Shown here: positions 1 through 7,933 of the stretch, one piece after another
Layout: each line of letters begins with the position of its first letter
How positions within the stretch are numbered: the stretch's first letter is position 1
DNA from: DASTGO01 sp035719045
Lineage (GTDB): Bacteria > Actinomycetota > Actinomycetes > Actinomycetales > Kineosporiaceae
DNA: 18,188 nt
NCBI GenBank assembly: GCA_035719045.1
Contig: DASTGO010000403.1
Span: forward strand, 1-18,188
Reading direction: 5' to 3'
The notes under the pieces: model-generated
What the model was told of the DNA's origin: nothing
Seen by the model: the letters and a program-made list of their open reading frames with translations, nothing else
Databases searched by the model: none
Made by a program: the position numbers and the translations under genes

Positions 1-285
1 GTCCCAGCCACACCCGAAGCACTCGAATACCTGGAGGAAATCGCTCAGGAAATGACCAGGCTCTTCCGCATTACCATCCGGGAGGCGCGAGGCCGGATCA
101 ACACACAGTTCTCGAACCAACAATTCCTCACCCCCCTCGAAGTTAATGTTCTGACCCATGAAGAACAAGATGTCTGGGCCGGGCACATCTACTACGGGCG
201 AGACAGTTTCTGGTGGCTCGGCGAGTCGGACCTCCAACCCCAGCCCTACACAGAGGACAACTCCTGTGAGACTGAGCCGCAGTAG
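1..285 (+). CDS. 3' end of an unrecognised protein (partial at the window start)
   Basis: The reading frame is open from the first base to the TAG at 283-285, so this is the last 94 codons of a gene that begins outside the window. An internal ATG at 52 has no convincing ribosome binding site, so the frame most likely continues upstream. The visible part is soluble, with a charged helical start (ALEYLEEIAQEM) and an aromatic stretch near the end (IYYGRDSFWWLGESDLQ). There is no signal peptide, membrane segment or recognised motif. Its base composition is lower in GC than the rest of the window and matches the convergent HEPN/NB-ARC gene. The two stop codons abut with no base between them. I do not recognise the family. 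Codon usage and the open end make it likely to be real, but function is unknown. Confidence 0.5.
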   Translation, partial: VPATPEALEYLEEIAQEMTRLFRITIREARGRINTQFSNQQFLTPLEVNVLTHEEQDVWAGHIYYGRDSFWWLGESDLQPQPYTEDNSCETEPQ

Positions 286-2832
286 CTACTCCACGAGCCT
301 GGCCCTTGCCGCCCGAGGACCCCTCGGATCAGTCGGGTTCGGCATGAAAGCAACTTCCGACCCCTCACCAATACGTTCCCAGTCTGACCAATCAGCAAGA
401 TCCCGATAGTGGAAGAAGTAGTCGCCGGATTGAGTGGAGACGAACCCCCAGAACTTTTCTCGATTGATGAATTTAACCCAACCCAACTGCCTTTCAATTA
501 ACGAAGGATCATAGCGCCTCACCACTTCGGTAAGCCGAGCAGCGAAGGTAGATGCCTTCTTTGCCAGGAATTCCTCCGCCGCATCCTGGGCTATCTCAGA
601 GGCGTCAGACTTCATTTGCAGTACCCGATCGAGCGTCTCACCTTCGATCACCTCGATCGGCGCCCCCTCAAGAAGTTCAACGGCAGCCTCAAGGATTTCC
701 ACTCCGGCATCCAGTGCGCCAGATGTGCGCATTGCCCGATTGCCATGGACGCCAGCGCGTGAGGCAATAATGGTTGCTCGCGACGCCTCCTGAAAGTTGA
801 ACGGTCGCACCCCGATGGAATGACCGGCGCTACTGATGGCATCAAGCCAGTGGCCCTGGAGCAGGTGATTCCATGCGATCTCTGAGACAACAACAGGACT
901 CGGGGCTTCCCTCTTCGCTGCAACCTGTAGGCGGGCTAAGCCACCGCTGTAGTCGCTATACGTATTTGTAAGCAGGAAGCCAAAGAAGTAGTTGAGAGTC
1001 TCAGACGATGGCGACAGGTCGAGGGCCCGTTCGTAGGCCGAGACAGCAGCCCCATAATCCGCGCGAGCCTCATGAACATGCGCTTCAACCCGCCAAGCCT
1101 CATGATATGTTGGGGCAAGAAGTTGGGCTTCCCTGCAAGTCTTCAGCGCCTGCTCGGTATTTCCTTGACCAGCCGCCAATACCGCATCCCGCAGGAGACG
1201 CGCGACATGGAAATCGCCAGCGCCACGAACATCGACAGTAGCTGGATTGAAGGGATCAGTGCCCCTTTCGGCCCTTAGATCTGCCCCAAGCGCGAAGAGC
1301 CCTTCATGGCGAGCGAGCAGCCAGGACCGTTCCTTGTCCCTTACTGGATGCTGTTTGTTCAGGTACTGTCTCGCAAAGTCTGTCAATTCATAAGTTGTTT
1401 CAACCAGTCGACCCTCTGCCCGTGATTGCATTTGGACGAAGTTGGTAGTAATTAACTGGAGCAGGGTGGCCTGAATTCGAGCCGCCGGGTAGTTGTTCAA
1501 GTATGCTAGTTCAGCTTGATTACGTGCCCCGTGAAGCACCTGCATGCATCGCAATACGGCGCGAGCATCTTCATCCAGATACTCGTACACGTTGGACATA
1601 CAGAAATCGAGTAGCAATTCATTGTTTGCGAGAAGCTCTTCTGGCCGCTTGCCCGCCTGCACGCCGGCGACGAACCACTTGATGTACGCAGGATGACCAT
1701 TCATGGAATGCACGAGCTCCAGAATCACATCCTGAGGCAGCGCCTCGAGGGCGGTCACGCGGCGAATCCGCGCTAGCGCACGGAGCAGCTTAGCCGCTTC
1801 GTCGTCGCACATCGGCTCCAGATGAACGGGATTCTCGATACCAAGTCCGATGCGGCTTGTAACGATGACCTTGCTGCCAAGGGGCAGGTCGAGAAGAAAA
1901 CTCCGTAGTCGCTCATCAAGAACGGTCTCCAAGTTGTCGAGCACAAGGAGTACTCTGAAGTGCTCCAAATAAGAGAGAACCTCAGCAACGGGATCGCCAT
2001 CAGAGGCTGGCCCAAGTTCGGCGGCCGCAGCAGCAAAGAGGCCGAGTGAATCCTGGATGGTGTTGTTGATCCTCTGAATCTCACTCGTTGTGAGCACCGT
2101 GGCCTTGGCTGTCACCCATACAAATGCGTCGAATTGGCGCTTCGGGTCGTCCAGCAGTTCATAGACGGCCTTAAGTGCAATGGAGGTCTTCCCAACGCCG
2201 CCATCACCAAGGATGGACACGACAGGATATGCCCCGCGAATCGCCTTCATAATTCGCGCCAATTCCTGTTGTCGACCAAAGAAGCCCGTTTCATCAAAGT
2301 CAGGAACCGGCAAGTTGTTCTGCGGTGACCTGTCAGGATCTGTCGGGAGAGAGATCGTTAGGCCGAGCACGAAAGCCGGGTCGTTGTTCAACCGCTCCAA
2401 AGTGTTGCGGAGATTGACCCAGTGCTCGCCTGATTCACTGGTGAGCGAGGTTGCGAGATCCAGAAGAAACGGTAGGTCGTCAATCTCCATAGGTCGCGTG
2501 TGGGCTACGCGGTTGCGAACAGCGGAGGCGCGGGCCACAATGCCAGAGACACGCGTTAGAGAGCCACTCAGTGATGTGGGCAATTCGGGCCTGTATTTGA
2601 GAATGATATCGATGCTGTCCTGAAAATCCACGTAAGGAAGAAGTGCTGCAAGCGAAGTGTCGTGACCGCCGTGATCCTTATTGCGTCTCGCCCTCACTCT
2701 GGCCGCACGATCTTCGCCAAGTACGGCAACTGCATCAATTAGAGGAACATAACTATCAATCTCTGCACGCAGGTCCTCCTCTAGCGCCGAGATGATAGCA
2801 AAGCACGTAAGGCGCGTCGCACTGTAGCTCAT
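286..2832 (-). CDS. HEPN-NB-ARC (STAND) NTPase with TPR-like region and C-terminal cold-shock domain; putative defence protein
   Basis: 848 aa. Residues about 1-135 match a Swt1-like HEPN domain: a helical bundle, a YVDFQDSIDIIL segment, and the RNRVAH motif with R106 and H111 (R-X4-H), the catalytic pair of HEPN ribonucleases. A GFFGRQQEL pre-loop (183-191) leads into an NB-ARC/STAND ATPase with Walker A GDGGVGKTS (209-217), Walker B VLLVLDN (294-300), VIVTSR (322-327) and a GLPL-like NGHPAYI (378-384). A winged-helix-like region (about 410-500) and TPR-like helices (about 540-720) follow. Residues 783-846 are a cold-shock domain with RNP1-like KFWGFVS and RNP2-like YFFHY. The start is supported by AAGGA at 2839-2843. 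There is no membrane segment. GC is clearly below the downstream genes, suggesting transfer. By family analogy, the TPR region or cold-shock domain could sense a trigger, the NTPase could oligomerise, and HEPN could cut RNA. That function is inferred; the domains are seen. Confidence 0.9.
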   Translation of the reverse strand: MSYSATRLTCFAIISALEEDLRAEIDSYVPLIDAVAVLGEDRAARVRARRNKDHGGHDTSLAALLPYVDFQDSIDIILKYRPELPTSLSGSLTRVSGIVARASAVRNRVAHTRPMEIDDLPFLLDLATSLTSESGEHWVNLRNTLERLNNDPAFVLGLTISLPTDPDRSPQNNLPVPDFDETGFFGRQQELARIMKAIRGAYPVVSILGDGGVGKTSIALKAVYELLDDPKRQFDAFVWVTAKATVLTTSEIQRINNTIQDSLGLFAAAAAELGPASDGDPVAEVLSYLEHFRVLLVLDNLETVLDERLRSFLLDLPLGSKVIVTSRIGLGIENPVHLEPMCDDEAAKLLRALARIRRVTALEALPQDVILELVHSMNGHPAYIKWFVAGVQAGKRPEELLANNELLLDFCMSNVYEYLDEDARAVLRCMQVLHGARNQAELAYLNNYPAARIQATLLQLITTNFVQMQSRAEGRLVETTYELTDFARQYLNKQHPVRDKERSWLLARHEGLFALGADLRAERGTDPFNPATVDVRGAGDFHVARLLRDAVLAAGQGNTEQALKTCREAQLLAPTYHEAWRVEAHVHEARADYGAAVSAYERALDLSPSSETLNYFFGFLLTNTYSDYSGGLARLQVAAKREAPSPVVVSEIAWNHLLQGHWLDAISSAGHSIGVRPFNFQEASRATIIASRAGVHGNRAMRTSGALDAGVEILEAAVELLEGAPIEVIEGETLDRVLQMKSDASEIAQDAAEEFLAKKASTFAARLTEVVRRYDPSLIERQLGWVKFINREKFWGFVSTQSGDYFFHYRDLADWSDWERIGEGSEVAFMPNPTDPRGPRAARARLVE

Positions 2833-2982
2833 GTGGAGTCCTTCGACCGTCTTGAGCAGGTAATGATCAACCTTACTGGAGCGGCTCTCGGAAGGAGTAC
2901 GGAACCGGAGAACCGGACGAGACCAGGGCCGCGGTGATGGAGCTGAGTCGAGTAGAGCGAAGGATCCCGCTGGGCCCCGATC

Positions 2983-3279
2983 TCAGCCATTCCCGGACAC
3001 GGAATCGCGGCCTTCGTGACCAGGTGGTCTTCCCAGATCGCCGAGTTGGTCCAGCAGGCGTTCTCTGACCTCGTGAAGAGTGGAGTCGTAGTTGGGGCTG
3101 AAGACCTCCTCGAGGGTGGATTCCAAGACCCCGGAGATGGTGTGCAGGGGCGACCAGACCGCGCGGTCCTGGTTGACCACGTCGTCAAGCGCACCCGTCC
3201 CCACAACCTTGAAGAGCCGGTCGGAGAGCACCAGCGCCTGGTCGTGAGTGAGCCGGATGATCACGTCGTCACCGGTCAC
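2983..3279 (-). CDS. Unrecognised small actinobacterial protein (98 aa)
   Basis: The chosen start is GTG at 3277-3279, because AGGAGG (complement of 3285-3290) lies five bases upstream. The frame stays open further upstream, but without a better signal. The product begins MTGDDVIIRLTHDQALVLSD and is acidic and helical, with an aliphatic N-terminal part and a hydrophilic end. It has no signal peptide, membrane segment, cysteine pair or WXG motif. The N-terminal pattern (V-I-R-L-T-x-x-Q-A-L-V-L) resembles short uncharacterised proteins I have seen in many actinobacteria, but I know no function. It follows the FHA/FtsK-like gene on the same strand after about 120 bases, so it could be a partner, but it may also be independently expressed. 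It is the last high-GC gene before the low-GC region. Confidence 0.7.
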   Translation of the reverse strand: MTGDDVIIRLTHDQALVLSDRLFKVVGTGALDDVVNQDRAVWSPLHTISGVLESTLEEVFSPNYDSTLHEVRERLLDQLGDLGRPPGHEGRDSVSGNG

Positions 3280-3399
3280 TGGTTCCTCCTGCCGCCCTTC
3301 GCGCCAACCAGCACCACCGCCAGACCTCTGCGCCGCCAACGACACGGAGGACCGTCACTCCTCCAGGACACGACGGGGTGACGACGCGAACTCCCCGCC

Positions 3400-6300
3400 T
3401 CACCCCGGGACGGCCACCTGCACCAGCGTCGTGCTCCGGCCGACGGACAGGTAACCCCGGCCGGGCGGTCCCGGGAAGAACTGGTCGGCTTCGAGGGCGA
3501 GCCCGTGCTCCCTGACGGCGGACGGCACGGTCGGGCAGAGCAGCAGTCGCGCCCCGGAGGTCATCACCTCGCCGAGCAACCGGGCCAGGGAACGCCGCTG
3601 CCCGGAGAGGATCGGCAGCGCATCCCCGCACAGCACCAGCCCGCGCCGGCCGAGGCTGCCCGGGTCGGCGATCTCGGTGAACAGGGTGGGCTTCTCGTCC
3701 CAGTTCTCCTGCGTGGCGACCAGGGTGAGCTGTTCGCAGTCGTCGACGACCACGGCATAGGGCTCGTCGCCGAACGCCTCCGCGGCCTCCCGCAGTTCGC
3801 TGTCCTTGACGGTCGTGCCCCGGACAACCTGAATCCCGGCGTCGGCGGGCAGCAGGTCGGGCAGCGGCGAGCGCGGCGGCGCCACCACCAGCACCCCGGC
3901 GCCGACCGCCCGCAGGCCGTGCACGACGGTGGCGGCCGACGTGCTGCGCCCGGTGCCCGCCGCCCCCGAGACGAGCAGCAGTTGAGGCCCGGTCTCGAAC
4001 AGGTCCACACCGATCGGCTCGACCTCCATGCCGCCGACCCCGAGCGGGAACCAGGTCGCCGGACGGCTCACCGCCGCGCCCGCCAACTCCCGGGCGGACA
4101 CCCGCACCGGCAGGCCGGGGAAGCGCACTGGACCGCCCGTCACTCCCACCCCGGACCCGGCTCCGGCTCCGCCCCCGGCTCCGGCCTCAGCCCCCGCCGG
4201 GCGGACCCCACCCCCGGGCAACGGCTGCCCCAGCGGGACCGCCGGGCCCGCCGCGACCGCCGCAGCCGTCGGCCACACCCCCTCGATCACCGCGGCGACG
4301 TCGGGCCGGGCCACCTGCAGGTGGAGTCCGGTCGCGGCGTCGATCCCCCGCCCGGGCAGTGGCGGCGGGCTCGCCGAACGGGACGGCACGTGCGCACGCC
4401 GCAACTCCTCCTTCGGGAAGGGCAGCAGCACCCGCCGGGTGAACAGCGCCGGCAACTTCCCGTTGAGCAGGTCCTGGCCGCCCAACGGCACGATGTGGAT
4501 GCCGAGCGGCGGGCCCGCGGCGATCACCTCGCGCAGGGTGACCAGCAGCGAGGTCTCCACGAACGTGGGATCGCTGCGGTTCTCGAAGTGCTCCCAGCCG
4601 TCGATGACCAGCACGATCCAGGGATCCGGGCGGGTCCTCGGGGCGAACCGGGCGGTGGCCCGGCGCTGCACCTCCGCCGCCAGCCACCCGACCAGCCGGC
4701 GGATCCGGTCGGGGTCCGTCGGCGTCACGACCCCGCCGCAGTGGGGGGTGTCGGCGAAGGCGGCCAGGCCGCCCGGTTCGCGCTCGATGACGTAGACGTG
4801 CACCTCGTCCGGGCGGAACCGGGTCACCAGGCCGCTCAGCAGGCCGGCCGCCACCGTGGTCCGCCCCGACTGCGGTCCGCCGGCGACCATCAGCCGGTCG
4901 GTTCCGGCCAGGTCGAGCACGGCGGCCGGCTGGGCCTGCGCGTCCGGGTCGTCGATCAGTCCGAACGGAACACCGGTCGCCGGGACCGGCGCGCTCGCCC
5001 GGGCCGGAAGTTCCTCCAACGGCAGGACCGCGGGGAGCGCCGGCAGCAGCGGACGCCGGGGCGCCGGCAGGGCCAGTTCCGCGCAGGCCCGCTCGACCGC
5101 CTCGATCGCCAGTTCCTGGTCGGTCCGGGAACCGGTCTGCCCGGCGCGGTGCTGCGGCCGCGGCTCGCCGAGCGCCGGCCAGCCCACCAGCCGCACCCGG
5201 GCCGGCGGCGCAACCCCGGTCGGGGGCGGGTCCCCGAGGTAGCCGGACTGGAACAGGGTCGGGGTCCGGGTCTCGTCCTTCGTGCAGAGGATCATCCCCC
5301 GGCCCCGCAACCGGCCCGGGATCGCCGCCGCGTCGGGCACCCCGAGGACCTCCACACTGTCGGCCGGCTCGTTCTGCCGCAGGGTGATCCGCAGGTCGAT
5401 GTTGTTCTTCAGCTCCGGGGAGAGCTTGCCCTGCAGGGACTGGGTGGCCAGCACCAGGTGCATGCCGAGCGAACGCCCCTTGGCGGCGACGTTGACCAGT
5501 TCCTTGAGGAAGTCCGGCGAGGTCTCCAGCACCCGGGCGAACTCGTCGAACACCAGGACCAGCCGGGGCAGCGGCTGCCACTCCCCGGCGGCGGCCCGTC
5601 CCCCGCTCCCGGCGGCGGCCGACCCTCCCGCCCGCCAGTACTCGTCGATCTCACCACCGAAGCGGGCCAGGAGGGCTTCCCGGCGGCGGACCTCCGCGCG
5701 CACCGACGCCAGCACCCGTTCCGCGGCGGCCTCGTCGAACACGTCCGCCGCGGTCTCGCCGGTGGACCGGATCAGGCTCACCACATGCGGGCAGTTCGCG
5801 AACGGCAGGAAGGCGCTGCCGCCCTTGAAGTCGACCAGGACCAGGTTGAGCTCGTCAGGACGGTTCGCCATCAGCAGGGCGGTGACCAGGGTCTGCAGCA
5901 GGATGCTCTTGCCTGCCCCGGTCGCCCCGCCGAGCATCGTGTGCGGCCCCTGCGTGGCCAGGTCGACGTACACCGGGCCGGAGGCGTCCGCCCCGAGGGC
6001 GATCTGGGTGCACGGCCCCGGACGCTGCGCCCACTGCCGGGCGACCTCCGCGGCGGACGGCCGGTTCACTCCGAGCAGGTCCAGGAAACGGACCGGGTAC
6101 GGGATGGCGGTCTCCGCGGCGGCCAGGGTGAGCCGGTCCCGCAACGGGGCCAGGGCCCGGGCCAGCCAGGCGGCGTGCGCGGAGGTGACCGAGGCTCCGT
6201 GTGCCGTGACGGGCAGCTCCGCCCGGGAGCGCGTCAGCCGGAGGTTCCCCTCGTCGTCGACGGCGCATTCGGCACGCGCCTCGTTCATACCTGAGCGGTC

Positions 6301-7839
6301 CACGGCGATCGTGTAGACACCGACGTCCGGGCCCTCGCGCAGCACGGTCTTCATCCCGGGCAGGTGCCGCAGGGCCAGGGCTCCGTCGAGCAGGACGACG
6401 ATCTCCTCCCCGAACCCGCCCCGTTCCCCGTCCCGGAGCACGGCGCGCCGACGGGCGATCACGTCCCGCAGCTCCGCGACCCGGGCCCGCCGGGTGGCGT
6501 CGGTGTTGCCCAGCCAGCACGGCACCCCGGCGCCTTCACCGGCGTCGCAGTGCGGCAGCCAGCCGGTCCAGGCCAGCTCGTCGTCCTGACCTGAGGTGAT
6601 GACGACGATGCGCAGGTCCTCGGGACTGCGCAGCGCCGCCAACTGGAGCAGCAGCCACCGGGCCAGTCCGGCCCCGGCCCGGGTGGGACCGACCACGCCC
6701 AGCACCCCGGCGGCCCGCAGGTCCACGGTCGCCGGGACGCCACGCACCTGCGGGGTGTCCAGCCCCTCCCAGGGCGTGCCCTCGAACTCGACGCAGGCCC
6801 GTTCGGCGCAGGCACCGACCCGCAGCACGAGACCGTCCGGGGAGTCGGCGTTGCGCGGCCAGACCCCGGACCGGTACCCGAGGACCGCGAGGGTGAGGTC
6901 ATGCAGGTCCGGGCACGCGGTGCGCCGGGTCCGCTCCTCCGCAGCCACCGCGTCGGCGATGGCCCGTTCGGCGTCAGACCGGGCGGTGGCGTACCCGGCC
7001 TGCCTGACCCGGCGCTGGCGGCGTTCCACCCACGCCGTCGCGGCCCAGGTCACCGGACCGAACAGGCCCGTCAGCAGCAGCGCCGGCTGGCGCATCACCA
7101 GGGCGAGCACCACGCCGAGCAGCAACGGCACCCCGGCCGTCGCGAGCATGGCCGCCTTGGAGCCGGGCGGCGCCTCGACGGGCTCGGGCAGTCGCACCTT
7201 CACGCCGGACACCTGCGGGGCGGCGGCGAAGGCGCGGTCGAAGTCCAGCCGGGCGTCCCGGCTGCGCACCGGCGGACGCGGCGCGCGGCTGAGCGGCACC
7301 CACTCCAGGAGGCCAGAACCGACCTCGAGCACCGTCCCGGGAGGCCACGGCGCGCCCTCCCCCTCGGTCAGGAGATTGCCGCCGATCCGGGTCCCGTTGC
7401 TGGAGCCGGCGTCGGTCACCCGCGGGTCTTCCCCGGTGGCGACCGTGATGACGGCATGGCGCCGGGAGACGTCCTGGTCCCGCAGACAGACCGCCGCGGA
7501 CGGGTCCCGGGCGATCGCGTGCGCACCGGGCGGAAGCCACACCACCTGTCCCGCGTCCGGGCCGTCGAGCACTCGTACGGCCCCGACGACACCCGCCGGC
7601 AGGGAGCGCAACGCCCGGCCCGGCACGCCCAGGGTCAGCACCGCGCCCGGCAGCAGCGGGCTGTCGGCGATCGTCGTGCCCGGGTCGAGCGGCTGCACAC
7701 CGACGAACCAGGTGCTGTCCGGACCACCGAACGGCAGCACGGCCAGCAGGGTGGACACCGGCGAATCGGGCTCGGCCGTCACCTCGATGTCCTGGGTGGC
7801 TCCCGTCACCGGCTCATGCACGGTCACCCTCAGGATCAC
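3400..7839 (-). CDS. FHA domain / FtsK-SpoIIIE membrane ATPase, EssC/EccC-like
   Basis: 1479 aa, numbered from GTG 7839. The N-terminal part is a beta-rich domain, then an FHA domain with SRRHA (125-129) and GSSNGT (145-150), the phosphothreonine-binding signatures. Two hydrophobic segments (about 235-262) form a membrane hairpin. Three FtsK/SpoIIIE modules follow. D1 is intact: Walker A GATGAGKS (638-645), VDFKGG (669-674), VLVFDEF with D765 and E766. D2 (GGPQSGRT, 987-994) and D3 (GAAGTGRS, 1292-1299) have Arg in place of the Walker Lys. A Gly/Ala-rich linker (about 1219-1236) separates D2 and D3. FHA, two TM, three ATPases is the order of EssC, the type VII secretion motor; EccC lacks FHA. 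No WXG100, EccB, EccD or mycosin gene is nearby, so the substrate is unknown. GTG 7839 was chosen for its GGGGGA and homolog-like MILRVTVHEP start; ATG 7857 is the alternative. Confidence 0.88.
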   Translation of the reverse strand: MILRVTVHEPVTGATQDIEVTAEPDSPVSTLLAVLPFGGPDSTWFVGVQPLDPGTTIADSPLLPGAVLTLGVPGRALRSLPAGVVGAVRVLDGPDAGQVVWLPPGAHAIARDPSAAVCLRDQDVSRRHAVITVATGEDPRVTDAGSSNGTRIGGNLLTEGEGAPWPPGTVLEVGSGLLEWVPLSRAPRPPVRSRDARLDFDRAFAAAPQVSGVKVRLPEPVEAPPGSKAAMLATAGVPLLLGVVLALVMRQPALLLTGLFGPVTWAATAWVERRQRRVRQAGYATARSDAERAIADAVAAEERTRRTACPDLHDLTLAVLGYRSGVWPRNADSPDGLVLRVGACAERACVEFEGTPWEGLDTPQVRGVPATVDLRAAGVLGVVGPTRAGAGLARWLLLQLAALRSPEDLRIVVITSGQDDELAWTGWLPHCDAGEGAGVPCWLGNTDATRRARVAELRDVIARRRAVLRDGERGGFGEEIVVLLDGALALRHLPGMKTVLREGPDVGVYTIAVDRSGMNEARAECAVDDEGNLRLTRSRAELPVTAHGASVTSAHAAWLARALAPLRDRLTLAAAETAIPYPVRFLDLLGVNRPSAAEVARQWAQRPGPCTQIALGADASGPVYVDLATQGPHTMLGGATGAGKSILLQTLVTALLMANRPDELNLVLVDFKGGSAFLPFANCPHVVSLIRSTGETAADVFDEAAAERVLASVRAEVRRREALLARFGGEIDEYWRAGGSAAAGSGGRAAAGEWQPLPRLVLVFDEFARVLETSPDFLKELVNVAAKGRSLGMHLVLATQSLQGKLSPELKNNIDLRITLRQNEPADSVEVLGVPDAAAIPGRLRGRGMILCTKDETRTPTLFQSGYLGDPPPTGVAPPARVRLVGWPALGEPRPQHRAGQTGSRTDQELAIEAVERACAELALPAPRRPLLPALPAVLPLEELPARASAPVPATGVPFGLIDDPDAQAQPAAVLDLAGTDRLMVAGGPQSGRTTVAAGLLSGLVTRFRPDEVHVYVIEREPGGLAAFADTPHCGGVVTPTDPDRIRRLVGWLAAEVQRRATARFAPRTRPDPWIVLVIDGWEHFENRSDPTFVETSLLVTLREVIAAGPPLGIHIVPLGGQDLLNGKLPALFTRRVLLPFPKEELRRAHVPSRSASPPPLPGRGIDAATGLHLQVARPDVAAVIEGVWPTAAAVAAGPAVPLGQPLPGGGVRPAGAEAGAGGGAGAGSGVGVTGGPVRFPGLPVRVSARELAGAAVSRPATWFPLGVGGMEVEPIGVDLFETGPQLLLVSGAAGTGRSTSAATVVHGLRAVGAGVLVVAPPRSPLPDLLPADAGIQVVRGTTVKDSELREAAEAFGDEPYAVVVDDCEQLTLVATQENWDEKPTLFTEIADPGSLGRRGLVLCGDALPILSGQRRSLARLLGEVMTSGARLLLCPTVPSAVREHGLALEADQFFPGPPGRGYLSVGRSTTLVQVAVPG

Positions 7840-7879
7840 TGATGTCCCCCGTGCCATGATCCGATCTCGGCCGTGCCCG

Positions 7880-7885
7880 AGTATA
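7880..7885 (-). promoter_or_regulatory. Possible -10 element for the FHA/FtsK gene
   Basis: The minus strand reads TATACT here, close to the consensus -10 hexamer and unusual in GC-rich surroundings. A start site about seven bases downstream would give a leader of about 15 bases to ATG 7857 or about 34 bases to GTG 7839. No good -35 is visible at 16-18 bases spacing (GATCCG), so the call rests on one hexamer. Confidence 0.35.
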
Positions 7886-7933
7886 GGAGGCCGCCGCCGG
7901 CCCGGATCGGGGCAGATCGCGGCCTCGCGCCGG

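Noticed and set aside
2833..2982. Attachment site or insertion-sequence end at the low-GC boundary
   Set aside because: No tRNA, no terminal inverted repeats and no matching direct repeats were found; only a short AACCGGA doublet.
3346..3364. Hairpin GGAGGA-N7-TCCTCC after the FHA/FtsK stop
   Set aside because: Only a 6-bp stem with no T-tract; too weak to call a terminator in this GC content.
3505..6294. 929-codon open frame on the + strand
   Set aside because: It is antisense to the FHA/FtsK gene, whose motifs are unmistakable. The product is a low-complexity Arg/Gly/Pro/Gln/His sequence typical of shadow frames in GC-rich DNA.
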